From an uncultured Mycoplasmatota bacterium (GTDB lineage Bacteria; Bacillota_I; Bacilli_A; RF39; UBA660), in contig URZL01000001.1 in NCBI GenBank assembly GCA_900552335.1, forward strand, positions 45,289-109,288: DNA of 64,000 nt, in the 5' to 3' direction. The first letter of the stretch is position 1. Every line of letters starts with the position of its first letter. Below are positions 8,878-19,963 of this stretch, piece after piece. The notes beneath the pieces are model-generated. The model ran no database searches. It worked only from the letters and a program-made list of their open reading frames with translations, and was not told the DNA's origin. Position numbers and translations under genes: made by a program.

Positions 8878-10128
8878 ATGAGAAGAATGGCAGGATTGCT
8901 AATCGTTCTATGTTTTATTTATGCAGGAATTCAGATTTTATTTCAATTTATAGATAAAGGACACACAATTGATTATATAGTTACTAGTAATGGAGAAAAT
9001 TTTGATATAAAAGAAGTTTTCACCGTCAATACAGAAGAAGATGATAATTATTATCTAGAAGTAATGGTAAATGGACAAATCTTTGATTTTCAAATTTATA
9101 ATAAATTAAACATGGCAAAAAAAATTGTGACAAATGTTTACCATTATAGTAGAGATTATGAATGTGTCCTTCCAATTATAGAAGGTTCTTCTGTAACAGA
9201 CATGATTTGTAAACAAGAAAATACCTATTATGCTTATCAAGATTTAAAAGGAAAAAGTAGTTCTTTAGATTTATTTGTAAGTAGTATAGAAGAGTATAAT
9301 CAAAGTCGATTTGAAGATCAAAAGCAAGAAATAAATAGTTTAAATAATATTTCCATTTATAATTTAACCAATAATCATTATTTAGCAATGGAAAATTATA
9401 AAGGAATTTATACTATAAATAATAAAAATTTATCTACTATTATTAATGTCTCTCTTTTTGAAAAAGATGTTTATCAGAAAAATATTTCTTGTTTTGCAGG
9501 AAAATACTATGTGGTAGCTGATTATTCTAAACAGACTAAATTTAATGAATTTAAAATAGTAGATATAACAAATAATAAAATCAAGACAATTTCTTATGAT
9601 TATGATATTTCTTTAGATTCTTACATTTTAGGTACAAAAGGCGAAAAAGTTTACTTATTTGATAATGATGCTAAAAAAGAATATGAATTGGATATCAAAA
9701 AAGAAACAATCATAGAAATTGGTAATACCAATATAGGTATTAAAATATTAGTAGGAGAAACCTTTGAAACAGTAGATGCTTATCAAGTATATCAAAATAA
9801 AATGGTGTTTACTCCATATGAAAAATCAGATTTATTTCCAAATATTGATAATCTAAAAATTGGAAAAGAAAAAAGTGGTTATTATTATCTTTTTGAACAA
9901 ATCGGAAATCGTTATAAAGTATATCGTTCTAATATTCAAAATGGTCTTAACAAATTATACTTATTTGAAACAGATTCAAAAGAAATGCTTTATGATAAAG
10001 ACAGCGTTTACTTTATAGATGGACCATATTTAAAAAAATATGACAATCAAAACGGAATTCAAACTGTTTTAATGAACAAAGAATTAGAATTTAATCACAA
10101 TATAAAAATAGGGCTATTTTCAAAATAG
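8878..10128 (+). CDS. Membrane-anchored extracellular protein of unknown function
   Basis: 416 residues. Residues 6-25 form one hydrophobic segment after two Arg, so a signal anchor with the rest outside the cell. The outer part is rich in beta strands with repeated Y-x-x-D/N and K-V-Y-L-F-D patterns, suggestive of a beta-propeller-like fold, but no family is recognised. AGGTGAT precedes the ATG. It probably shares a transcript with the patatin gene 35 bases upstream. Confidence 0.6.
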   Translation: MRRMAGLLIVLCFIYAGIQILFQFIDKGHTIDYIVTSNGENFDIKEVFTVNTEEDDNYYLEVMVNGQIFDFQIYNKLNMAKKIVTNVYHYSRDYECVLPIIEGSSVTDMICKQENTYYAYQDLKGKSSSLDLFVSSIEEYNQSRFEDQKQEINSLNNISIYNLTNNHYLAMENYKGIYTINNKNLSTIINVSLFEKDVYQKNISCFAGKYYVVADYSKQTKFNEFKIVDITNNKIKTISYDYDISLDSYILGTKGEKVYLFDNDAKKEYELDIKKETIIEIGNTNIGIKILVGETFETVDAYQVYQNKMVFTPYEKSDLFPNIDNLKIGKEKSGYYYLFEQIGNRYKVYRSNIQNGLNKLYLFETDSKEMLYDKDSVYFIDGPYLKKYDNQNGIQTVLMNKELEFNHNIKIGLFSK

Positions 10129-10130
10129 TC

Positions 10131-10313
10131 CTATTTTATTCCTACATCAATTACTTCGATTTCTCCATGCTTCTTTTCATATTCTTTTATGTATTGTTTT
10201 ATGATAAATTCAAGCTCACTATTAAAGGAACGCATTTCTTCCTTAGCAATATACTTTAGTTTGCTATGAAGCACTTCATTGATTCTCAGTGTATAATATA
10301 TTGTTGGCTTCAT
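10131..10313 (-). CDS. Small ribbon-helix-helix (Arc/CopG-like) DNA-binding protein
   Basis: 60 residues. YYTLRINEVLHSKLKYIAKE resembles the beta strand plus first helix of Arc-family repressors, and RSFNSELEFIIKQYI the second helix. GGAGG lies upstream of the ATG at 10313 (read on the minus strand). It has no partner toxin next to it. It ends 3 bases from the convergent gene's stop. Confidence 0.75.
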   Translation of the reverse strand: MKPTIYYTLRINEVLHSKLKYIAKEEMRSFNSELEFIIKQYIKEYEKKHGEIEVIDVGIK

Positions 10314-10444
10314 GGTACTACCTCCTACGATATTATCATACCAAAATGTAACTGCTATGATATAGACTTAAAATAAACACAAAATATGTCTATTAATGGT
10401 AAACAACTATTTTAAAATGCATATAATGTTTTGGAAGGTGAAAT

Positions 10445-10867
10445 ATGTATAAAATTTATCAAGTTGGAAATGAAACTTTAAATGATATTGCTGCAAAATT
10501 TAATACCACAATTGAAGCATTAGAAAAATTGAATGGAATTCAAAGTGTTATTCCAGGAAGTTATATTATTATTCCAAATACAGAATCATCAGACTATACA
10601 ACTTATATTGTAAAACAAGGGGATAATTTATATGCAATTGCAAGAGCCTACCAAGTAGATTATCCAACATTACTAAAAATTAATGGATTAGATGAAAATG
10701 ATTATATTTATCCTGATCAAAAAATTATGATTCCGAATAGTAAAATATATGTAACAAATGAGCAAGAAAAAATAAGCGATATTTTAAATAATTTGAATAT
10801 AAAATTAGACGATATCAAAAATTTAGAAGATTTGTATCTAGTAAAAGATCAAATTATTAAATTTTAA
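10445..10867 (+). CDS. Double LysM-domain protein
   Basis: 140 residues with two LysM peptidoglycan-binding modules: about residues 1-47 (YQVGNETLNDIAAKFNTTIE ... IPGSYIIIP) and 54-98 (YIVKQGDNLYAIARAYQVD ... IYPDQKIMIP). There is no signal peptide or catalytic domain. This resembles small SafA/YgaU-type LysM proteins, some of which act in spore coats. The C-terminal tail is helical. A terminator follows. Confidence 0.75.
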   Translation: MYKIYQVGNETLNDIAAKFNTTIEALEKLNGIQSVIPGSYIIIPNTESSDYTTYIVKQGDNLYAIARAYQVDYPTLLKINGLDENDYIYPDQKIMIPNSKIYVTNEQEKISDILNNLNIKLDDIKNLEDLYLVKDQIIKF

Positions 10868-10888
10868 AAGATATTATCTTTTTTTTTT
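10866..10888 (+). terminator. Terminator after LysM gene
   Basis: AAAAGAT-ATT-ATCTTTT followed by a run of T. Confidence 0.75.
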
Positions 10889-10922
10889 CACAAAAATAAG
10901 TTATAATGAATTCGGTGATGAT

Positions 10923-11390
10923 ATGAAAAAATTAATAATGATATTACTATCTATTGTATTAGTAACTGGATGTACAAATACAGAATCTGGGATTTTAAAA
11001 AACTATAAAGTATCTTCTGATACAAAAGTAAGTGATAATTTAAAGGAACCAATTGCGTTATCTTTTGAGGAATATGAACAAAAAATAAATAATAAAGATT
11101 CTTTTGTTTTATTAATGTGGCAAACAGGATGTTCTCATTGTGAAGATTTTGAGCCAATATTAAACAAAGTAATTTCTTACTATCATTTAGAGGTATATTC
11201 GATTAACCTTGCTGAATTATCAGAAGAGGAATACTCTAAAATTTCAAACAAAACATTTGTTACAGGAACACCTACAACGGTAGTGTTCAAAGAGGGAGTA
11301 ACACAATCTAAAAAATTAGTAGGTTCTAAAGATGAACAATCTGTTGTTGATTTCCTAGTTCGTTATAATTATTTAGAGGAAAATAAATAA
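10923..11390 (+). CDS. Thioredoxin-like lipoprotein
   Basis: 155 residues. The N-terminus MKKLIMILLSIVLVTGC is a lipoprotein signal with cleavage before Cys17. A thioredoxin fold follows with redox motif WQTGCSHCEDF (CSHC, about residues 70-73) and the cis-Pro loop TGTPTTVVF. It is therefore probably an extracytoplasmic membrane-tethered thiol-disulfide protein. Its stop overlaps the start of the ClpB-like ATPase gene by one base (TAATG), an unusual partnership. Confidence 0.8.
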   Translation: MKKLIMILLSIVLVTGCTNTESGILKNYKVSSDTKVSDNLKEPIALSFEEYEQKINNKDSFVLLMWQTGCSHCEDFEPILNKVISYYHLEVYSINLAELSEEEYSKISNKTFVTGTPTTVVFKEGVTQSKKLVGSKDEQSVVDFLVRYNYLEENK

Positions 11391-12355
11391 TGGAAGAATT
11401 ATTTCAAACATTTAGTGTAATTGACACATATGGAGAAGATTTAACTGCTAAAACTTATATTACTAACCCAGCTATTGCAAGAGAAGAAGAAATCAAAAAA
11501 CTAATTCTCGTTTTACTTACACCTGAAAAATCAGGATTATTAGTTGGAAAAGCCGGAATTGGTAAAACAGCTATTGTAGAGGGACTTGCGTATTTAATTC
11601 AAAAAAATGAAGTCCCAGTTGCTTTACAAGGATATAAAATAATTAAATTAAACTCAACTTCTCTACAGGGAAAAATAACAATAAATGGGAGAGAAGAAAT
11701 GGTTATTTCTCTTTTAATGGAAGAAATTAAAGGATTAGAAAAAATCATTTTATTTATTGATGAAATTCATACGTTAATGGGTCAAACCAAAGAAAATCCA
11801 ATGGATCTAGCAAATATTTTAAAACCTGGACTAGATCGTGGAGATATCAAAGCAATTGGAGCAACCACAACAGAAGAATATGAAACTTATGTGATTCGTG
11901 ATAGAGCGTTTCTAAGACGTTTTGAACGTATCGAAGTATTAGAGCCAAGCGAAGCGGTAACGGTTCAAATTTTATTAGGAACAATTCCTAAAATAGAAAA
12001 ACAAACGAACTGTAAATTTGTTCAGAATGAGTATTTAAGACAATTATTAATAGAATCTATTGTAAGTGCAACTTCTGAATTTAAACGTGTATATGGCTTA
12101 TCTGCTATGTATCCAGATATTTCTTTTTCTGTTTTACAAGCATCTTTTTCAAATGCTCTATTTGAAAATAGAAATGAAGTTACTATATTAGATGTTTATA
12201 ATGCTATTAAAACAAGCAAGAGAATTTATCCAGATAGTATTGTAAAAGAGTTAAACCTATTTAGAGAAAAATTTAAAAAATATACAAATGAACTTGGAAT
12301 AGAATTACCTGTTGTAACAGTAGAAGAAATAAAAGGAGCCAGTGAATATTATTAA
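11390..12355 (+). CDS. Stand-alone ClpB/ClpC-type AAA+ ATPase module
   Basis: 321 residues, equal to one nucleotide-binding domain 1 of a Hsp100 chaperone. Motifs: AREEEIKKLILVLL before Walker A GKAGIGKTA (about residues 58-66), Walker B LFIDEIHTLMG, sensor GATTTEEYE, and arginine-finger segment RDRAFLRRFERIEV. The N-domain, middle domain and second AAA+ domain of ClpB/ClpC are missing, and the frame closes normally into a terminator, so this is a short family member rather than a fragment. No protease partner is adjacent. Confidence 0.75.
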   Translation: MEELFQTFSVIDTYGEDLTAKTYITNPAIAREEEIKKLILVLLTPEKSGLLVGKAGIGKTAIVEGLAYLIQKNEVPVALQGYKIIKLNSTSLQGKITINGREEMVISLLMEEIKGLEKIILFIDEIHTLMGQTKENPMDLANILKPGLDRGDIKAIGATTTEEYETYVIRDRAFLRRFERIEVLEPSEAVTVQILLGTIPKIEKQTNCKFVQNEYLRQLLIESIVSATSEFKRVYGLSAMYPDISFSVLQASFSNALFENRNEVTILDVYNAIKTSKRIYPDSIVKELNLFREKFKKYTNELGIELPVVTVEEIKGASEYY

Positions 12356-12377
12356 AACTTATTAATTTAAGTTTTTT
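12354..12377 (+). terminator. Terminator after ClpB-like gene
   Basis: AAAACTTA pairs with TTAAGTTTT, followed by T; it begins at the stop codon. Confidence 0.65.
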
Positions 12378-12396
12378 CTTTGTAAGGGAGGATATT

Positions 12397-12903
12397 ATGA
12401 TAAACGTTGTATTATTTGAACCAGAAATACCAGCTAATACAGGAAATATTATTCGCACCTGTGTAGCAACTGCCACAAAACTTCATTTAATTAAACCCCT
12501 TGGTTTTTCATTAGAAGAAAAATATTTAAAAAGGTGTGCTGTAAATTATTTTGATAAATGTGATATTACGGTTTATGAAAATTTTGATGATTTTGTGTCT
12601 AAAAATAAAGGAACTTACTATTATTTAACCAGGTATGGTAAGAAACCACATACTACATTTGATTATAGTAATAAAAAGGAAAACATTTACTTTATTTTTG
12701 GAAAAGAAAGTACTGGTATTCCAAAAGAAATATTAAAAAAAGATTTAGAACATTGTATGCGTATTCCTATGACATCTAATGTTAGAGCTTTGAACCTGTC
12801 GAATACGGTTGCTATATTGGTCTATGAAGCACTAAGACAACAAGATTATAAAGATTTGCTTAGAGCTGAACCATTTAAAGGTGAAAATTATTTGGAAGAA
12901 TAA
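12397..12903 (+). CDS. trmL: tRNA (cytidine/uridine-34 2'-O)-methyltransferase
   Basis: 168 residues, a minimal SPOUT (trefoil-knot) methyltransferase. It starts with VVLFEPEIPANTGNIIRTC, then FGKESTGIPKEIL, then IPMTSNVRALNLSNTVAI, the three SAM-binding knot motifs of TrmL/CspR. It methylates the wobble ribose of tRNA-Leu species in known family members. AGGGAGG precedes the ATG. Confidence 0.93.
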   Translation: MINVVLFEPEIPANTGNIIRTCVATATKLHLIKPLGFSLEEKYLKRCAVNYFDKCDITVYENFDDFVSKNKGTYYYLTRYGKKPHTTFDYSNKKENIYFIFGKESTGIPKEILKKDLEHCMRIPMTSNVRALNLSNTVAILVYEALRQQDYKDLLRAEPFKGENYLEE

Positions 12904-12965
12904 AAAACTATTGTAAACAAATCTAAATAATGATAATATATTAATATAAGAATAAGGAGGATTAT

Positions 12966-13715
12966 ATGGAACTATTATTAAATTTTATGGTGGAAAATTA
13001 TATTTGGATCATTATTATTGGCATTGTTGTATTAATGACTATTATCGGTTACATTGCTGATAAAACAGATTTCGGAAAAGAAAGTATCAAAAAACAAAAA
13101 AAAGAAAAGGTAGAACCTGCATTTGATACAGATGAATTCGTAGATGATACAGTAACACCAAACTCTATGGTAGAAGAACCTGAAAAAATAGATAAAAAAG
13201 CTTTGAGACAGGCACAAAAAGAGGAAGCTAGAAAAGCCAAAGAAGAAGCAAAACGTCAAAAAGAAGAAGCAAAAAGAGCAAGAGAAGAAGAAAAAAGACA
13301 ACAAAAAGAAGCTTTAGAACAAGAAAAAGCAGAAGTGAATCAACCAGAAGTAGAAACAAGCAGTGAAGATGTGCCATCTAATGAAACATTATCTGCTCCA
13401 GAAGAACGATCAGTTGAACAAAATGTAGTAGAAGAAAATCCTACTTTAGAAGAACAACCAAAATCTGATTTATTTGAACCAATGGAAGAGCCAGCTTTAG
13501 AAGTACCAGAAGAACCAAAAAAAGAAATGGAAGAAAAACCACAAGAAGAATACATATTTGAAACACCGGAGGAAAAGAAAGAATCAGATAAAAAAGAAAA
13601 ATCAGATAAAAAAGAAGAATCAGAAGATATTCCTGAAATAGATCTTCCAAGTATTGAAAGTTTAGATAAAGAACTAAATGAAGATACAGAAGATGATGAT
13701 GTTTGGAAATTTTAA
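12966..13715 (+). CDS. Membrane-anchored Lys/Glu-rich protein
   Basis: 249 residues. Residues 10-30 form one membrane segment; the rest is almost wholly charged. Residues 80-120 are a Lys/Glu/Ala/Arg coiled coil built on a KEEAKR repeat; residues 120-249 are acidic and Pro-rich and probably disordered. Not recognised as a family. Low-complexity sequence limits homology calls. A good AAGGAGG site precedes the ATG. Confidence 0.6.
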   Translation: MELLLNFMVENYIWIIIIGIVVLMTIIGYIADKTDFGKESIKKQKKEKVEPAFDTDEFVDDTVTPNSMVEEPEKIDKKALRQAQKEEARKAKEEAKRQKEEAKRAREEEKRQQKEALEQEKAEVNQPEVETSSEDVPSNETLSAPEERSVEQNVVEENPTLEEQPKSDLFEPMEEPALEVPEEPKKEMEEKPQEEYIFETPEEKKESDKKEKSDKKEESEDIPEIDLPSIESLDKELNEDTEDDDVWKF

Positions 13716-13737
13716 GAGATGAAAAATCTCTTTTTTC
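13714..13737 (+). terminator. Terminator after Lys/Glu-rich gene
   Basis: AAGAGAT-GAAAA-ATCTCTT followed by T6. Confidence 0.75.
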
Positions 13738-13805
13738 TTTTTAAAACTATGATGAATACAGAAAACATGATATAATAAATAAAAGAATTTGAATGGAGGA
13801 ATAAC

Positions 13806-14276
13806 ATGAAAAAGGTATTATTCATTTCTTCAACAGGTGGTCATTTAAACGAATTATTGCAATTAAAACCAATGTTTGAAAAATATGATTCTTATATTAT
13901 TACAGAAAAGACAAAATCGAATTTAAAATTAAAAGAAGAATATGGAAACAAAATTCACTTTTTAGTCTATGGAACAAAACATAAACCGTTTACTTATCCA
14001 TTCAAATTATTATATAATTGCTTTAAAAGTTTATATTATTATTTACTAATTAGACCAGATGTTATTATTACAACAGGAGCCCATACAGCAGGCCCTATGT
14101 GCTGTATTGGAAAGCTAGGTAGAAGTAAAATTATCTATATTGAAACGTTTGCCAATATCAATACAAAAACCATGACAGGAAGGTTAATCTACAAATTTGC
14201 AGATTTATTTATTGTACAGTGGGAAGAAATGTTAAAATTATATCCAAAAGCTGTTTGTTGGGGGTGGATATTTTGA
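13806..14276 (+). CDS. Alg14/PssD-like glycosyltransferase subunit
   Basis: 156 residues. MKKVLFISSTGGHLNELLQL is the N-terminal nucleotide-sugar transferase loop of Alg14/PssD proteins, followed by a membrane-associating stretch (YPFKLLYNCFKSLYYYLL) and VIITTGAHTAGPMC. In polysaccharide synthesis PssD anchors the catalytic PssE subunit at the membrane. The next gene starts inside its stop codon, the usual pssD-pssE coupling. No other polysaccharide genes are near. Confidence 0.85.
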   Translation: MKKVLFISSTGGHLNELLQLKPMFEKYDSYIITEKTKSNLKLKEEYGNKIHFLVYGTKHKPFTYPFKLLYNCFKSLYYYLLIRPDVIITTGAHTAGPMCCIGKLGRSKIIYIETFANINTKTMTGRLIYKFADLFIVQWEEMLKLYPKAVCWGWIF

Positions 14277-14752
14277 TTTTCGTTATATTAGGAACGCAAG
14301 ATAAACCCTTTACTAGATTACTGAAAGCATTAGAAAAAGAAATAAAAAAAGGAAATATAACAGAACAAGTAATTGTACAAGCAGGATCTACGATATTTAA
14401 AAGCAAATACATGGAAATACATGATTATCTGGATATGAAAACATTTAATGATTACATAAAAAAATGTGACTATGTTATTACTCATGGTGGAGTAGGTTCC
14501 ATTTTAGATTCACTCCAAAAAAACAAAAAAGTTCTAGTAGTACCAAGACAAGCAAAATATGATGAACATGAAAATGATCACCAACTTCAAATAACAGAAA
14601 AATTTACTGATATGGGTTATATACTTAGTTGTATTGATATAAAAGATTTGAAAGAAAAATGGGAAGAATTAAAAGAATTTAAACCTAAAAAATATATTAG
14701 TAATAATAAAAAAATAATCAAAAATTTAGAAAACTATATTGATAATATATAA
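14273..14752 (+). CDS. Alg13/PssE-like glycosyltransferase subunit
   Basis: 159 residues, the C-terminal GT-B half that binds the UDP-sugar. VILGTQDKPFTRLLK at the N-terminus and CDYVITHGGVGSILDSLQKN followed by VPRQAKYDEHENDHQLQI are diagnostic for the Alg13/MurG-type fold. I chose TTG 14273, four bases into the previous gene's end, because GGGGGTGG lies 5-6 bases upstream and the protein then starts in the expected MIFVILGTQ. Together with Alg14-like it forms one transferase. Confidence 0.85.
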   Translation: MIFVILGTQDKPFTRLLKALEKEIKKGNITEQVIVQAGSTIFKSKYMEIHDYLDMKTFNDYIKKCDYVITHGGVGSILDSLQKNKKVLVVPRQAKYDEHENDHQLQITEKFTDMGYILSCIDIKDLKEKWEELKEFKPKKYISNNKKIIKNLENYIDNI

Positions 14753-14761
14753 GGAGGAACT

Positions 14762-14959
14762 ATGGATAAATTTAATCAAGCATTAAAAGAAGCAAATGCA
14801 AATTCGTCAATTGATCAAACACCTTTAAATCAAAATGAAGTAGATATTATTAATCAGGCTATTTTAAATGCTAAAATAACAGGAAAAAGTTTTTTTACTA
14901 GTTTATATGAATTAACAGAACAAATAAAAGATGAAAACCAAAGAGATAAATCCAAGTAA
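14762..14959 (+). CDS. Small protein upstream of Fic, candidate antitoxin
   Basis: 65 residues, AAGGAGG 5 bases before the start. Helical, with NQNEVDIINQAILNAKITGK. It overlaps the Fic start by 29 bases, so the two are co-translated. In several Fic systems a small protein encoded just upstream inhibits the enzyme. I do not see a clear [ST]xxxE[GN] inhibitory helix here, so the antitoxin role rests on position only. Confidence 0.55.
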   Translation: MDKFNQALKEANANSSIDQTPLNQNEVDIINQAILNAKITGKSFFTSLYELTEQIKDENQRDKSK

Positions 14960-15647
14960 TCAATCTATTTATTGTTATCCAGGTACTTCTGTTTTGATTA
15001 ATAACAGAAATATTATGGATAAAAAAGAATTACTTCAATTAGAAAAAATGCTAGTAAATTACAACTTAACAGAGTTAATTTTAGGAAAAGGAGACTTCAA
15101 AAGAGATCTTACTTATAACCATTATCTTGCTATTCATCGATATTTATTTGAAAGTTTATATCCATTTGCTGGTAAATTAAGAGAAGAATTTACCAATAAA
15201 ACAAATGATGAAATAGAGGGTGAAGAAGGAATCCGAATATATTGTAATCCAGATTTTATATATGATGCTTTAAATGAACGATTAAAACTTATGAAAAAAC
15301 AAGCTGTAAAATTAAAATCCAAAGACCAATTATTAGATTTTCTAGCAGATAATTATATGGAATTATACTATATTCATCCTTTTCGTGAAGGAAATAGTAG
15401 AACATTAAGAGAATTTTTAAGAGAATATGTAGAATTAATGGATCAGCTTTTATTTGATTTTGGTCACTATAGATTGGAATATGGCAATTTAACAGATGAA
15501 TGTCGAGATAATTTTACAAGAGCAGTCATTTGGAATACTTCGACGGATTCACAAAAGCAAAAAGATAGTCTACCACTTTTAAGACAAGCTATTGCTCAAT
15601 GTTTAGTTGAATATGAAAAAGAAAATGGTGAACATCATGTTAGATAA
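14931..15647 (+). CDS. Fic-family enzyme (predicted AMP transferase)
   Basis: 238 residues. The Fic motif is complete: YIHPFREGNSRTLREF near residues 145-160, with the catalytic His, the phosphate-binding acidic-Gly-Asn loop and both Arg. The flap and helix YNHYLAIHRYLFESLYPFAG precede it, as in the Fic core. Family members transfer AMP or other phosphate groups to target proteins. The upstream 65-residue gene overlaps its start. The pcrA gene starts inside its last codons. Confidence 0.85.
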   Translation: MKTKEINPSNQSIYCYPGTSVLINNRNIMDKKELLQLEKMLVNYNLTELILGKGDFKRDLTYNHYLAIHRYLFESLYPFAGKLREEFTNKTNDEIEGEEGIRIYCNPDFIYDALNERLKLMKKQAVKLKSKDQLLDFLADNYMELYYIHPFREGNSRTLREFLREYVELMDQLLFDFGHYRLEYGNLTDECRDNFTRAVIWNTSTDSQKQKDSLPLLRQAIAQCLVEYEKENGEHHVR

Positions 15648-17715
15648 TTTAAATGAAAAACAAAAGGAAGCTGTAAAAGAAACAGAAGGTGCGGTTTTAG
15701 TACTAGCCGGTGCTGGAAGTGGTAAAACAAAAGTCCTTACAACAAGGGTAGCTTATTTAATCAATGAAAAAGGGGTTAATCCTAGAAACATTTTAGCCAT
15801 CACTTTTACCAATAAAGCGGCAACTGAAATGAAAGAAAGAATTTCTAAAATGGTGGAGAATTCAAATAAAATTCAAATTTCTACTTATCATTCCTTAGGA
15901 CTTCTATTTATCAGAGAAAATTGTGAAAAATTAAATTATCAATCTAATTTTACAATTTTAGATAGTGAAGATGTCTTAACATTAATTAAAAAAATAATGA
16001 AAGAAAAAGGAATAGATGATAAAGCCTTTAATCCAAGAGCTATTAGAAATGCTATAAGTTCCGCTAAAAACGAATTGATAGACGCAAAATCATATGAAAA
16101 ATATGCTCTAACAGAATTTGAAAAAAAGGTATATGAAGTGTATTTAAATTACGAAAAGAGACTAAAATTAGGAAATTCTTTAGACTTTGATGATTTATTG
16201 ATGTTACCGATTATTTTATTTAAAAATAATCCTGATATCCTATCAAAATATCAAGATAGATTTGAATATATCTTAATTGATGAGTATCAAGATACCAATT
16301 ATGCTCAATATATGTTATCTAAATTATTAAGTGCGAAATATAAAAATATTTTTGTGGTAGGTGATATTGATCAAAGTATTTATGCTTTTAGGGGCGCCAA
16401 TTACAAGAATATACTAAATTTTGAAAAAGATTATCCAAATAATAAAACAATTTTATTAGAAGAAAATTATCGTTCTACGAAATGCATTTTAAATGTAGCA
16501 AATGATATTATTAAAAATAATAAACAAAGAAAAGAAAAAAATCTATGGACTCAAAATAATGATGGTGAAAAAATAACATATCATAAAGCAGAAAATGAAA
16601 AAGATGAAGCAAATTATGTTAAAAATGAAATTCAAAAACTGATTGATAATGGAGTAGAAAAAAGTAATATTGCTGTACTATATCGTACGAATGCACAATC
16701 TCGTATCATAGAAGAAGAACTATTACATCATAATATTCCTTATAAAGTGGTAGGAAGTTTTTATTTCTATAATAGAAAAGAAATTAAAGATTTAATATCT
16801 TATTTAAAATTAATTTATAATCCACATGATGATATTAGTTTACTTCGTATTATTAATACTCCTAAAAGAGGAATTGGTTTAAAAACAATTGAAAATTTGA
16901 CACTAAAAGCAATTAGTGAAAATAAATCGATTTATGAAGCAATTGATAGTGGAAAAGAATTACAATTTAAAAATATTATAGAAAAAATTAAGCAAAAACA
17001 AGAAGAATTATCCCTAACAGAATTGATTGATTACATTTTAAATGAAACAGGTTTAAAACAAGAATTAGAAAACGAAAAAACGATAGAAGCTGAAATAAGA
17101 CTAGAAAACTTAAATGAATTTAAAACAGTAGCTAGAAATTTTGAAGATAAATATGGTATCATATCATTAGATGAATTTTTGGATTCTATTAGTTTAGTAT
17201 CAGATATAGAAGAACATAAAGATAATAAAGATGTTATTACTTTAATGACAATTCATTCCGCAAAAGGACTAGAATTTGACTATGTTTTCTTAATGGGGAT
17301 GGAAGAAACTCTTTTCCCACACCGTAATTCATTATTAGATAGTGAACAAATAGAAGAAGAAAGACGTTTATGCTATGTAGCAGTAACTAGAGCAAAGAAG
17401 AAATTGTATTTAACAAATGCTAGAAAAAGAATGATTTTTGGGGATATTAGTTATAATCCTCCAAGTCGATTCATCAATGAAATCAATGAAGAATACTTAG
17501 AAAAAGAAGAAACAAATGCTCCAAAAACGTTTGATAAAAAACAAGTGATTAATAAAAATGAAGAATATCAAATTGGTGAAAAAATTTGTCATGATAAATA
17601 TGGAGAGGGAATTATTATCAGTATGGATTCTAAAATTCTTACGGTAGCTTTTCCACATCCACATGGCATTCAAAAATTAATAAAAGGACATATTTCCATT
17701 AGAAAGGTTGATTAA
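15637..17715 (+). CDS. pcrA: ATP-dependent DNA helicase PcrA/UvrD
   Basis: 692 residues, superfamily 1A 3'-5' helicase for repair and replication. Motif I LAGAGSGKTKVL, motif Ia ITFTNKAATEMKER, motif II LIDEYQDTN, motif III VGDIDQSIYAFRGA, motif V/VI TIHSAKGLEF and YVAVTRAKK are all present. The C-terminal end (QIGEKICHDKYGEGIII) is the Tudor-like domain that binds RNA polymerase in PcrA. The start at 15637 overlaps the Fic stop and has GGTGA upstream. ligA follows, as in many Firmicutes. Confidence 0.95.
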   Translation: MLDNLNEKQKEAVKETEGAVLVLAGAGSGKTKVLTTRVAYLINEKGVNPRNILAITFTNKAATEMKERISKMVENSNKIQISTYHSLGLLFIRENCEKLNYQSNFTILDSEDVLTLIKKIMKEKGIDDKAFNPRAIRNAISSAKNELIDAKSYEKYALTEFEKKVYEVYLNYEKRLKLGNSLDFDDLLMLPIILFKNNPDILSKYQDRFEYILIDEYQDTNYAQYMLSKLLSAKYKNIFVVGDIDQSIYAFRGANYKNILNFEKDYPNNKTILLEENYRSTKCILNVANDIIKNNKQRKEKNLWTQNNDGEKITYHKAENEKDEANYVKNEIQKLIDNGVEKSNIAVLYRTNAQSRIIEEELLHHNIPYKVVGSFYFYNRKEIKDLISYLKLIYNPHDDISLLRIINTPKRGIGLKTIENLTLKAISENKSIYEAIDSGKELQFKNIIEKIKQKQEELSLTELIDYILNETGLKQELENEKTIEAEIRLENLNEFKTVARNFEDKYGIISLDEFLDSISLVSDIEEHKDNKDVITLMTIHSAKGLEFDYVFLMGMEETLFPHRNSLLDSEQIEEERRLCYVAVTRAKKKLYLTNARKRMIFGDISYNPPSRFINEINEEYLEKEETNAPKTFDKKQVINKNEEYQIGEKICHDKYGEGIIISMDSKILTVAFPHPHGIQKLIKGHISIRKVD

Positions 17716-17716
17716 A

Positions 17717-19920
<2,204 letters not shown>

Positions 19921-19963
19921 AAATTTTGGAAAAATACGAGTATACTGTTAGTAGGAGGATTTT

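Noticed and set aside
13032-13650. Reverse and other-frame ORFs opposite the Lys/Glu-rich gene
   Set aside because: They are Phe/Leu or Ser runs created by complementary GAA/AAA codons; no ribosome sites.
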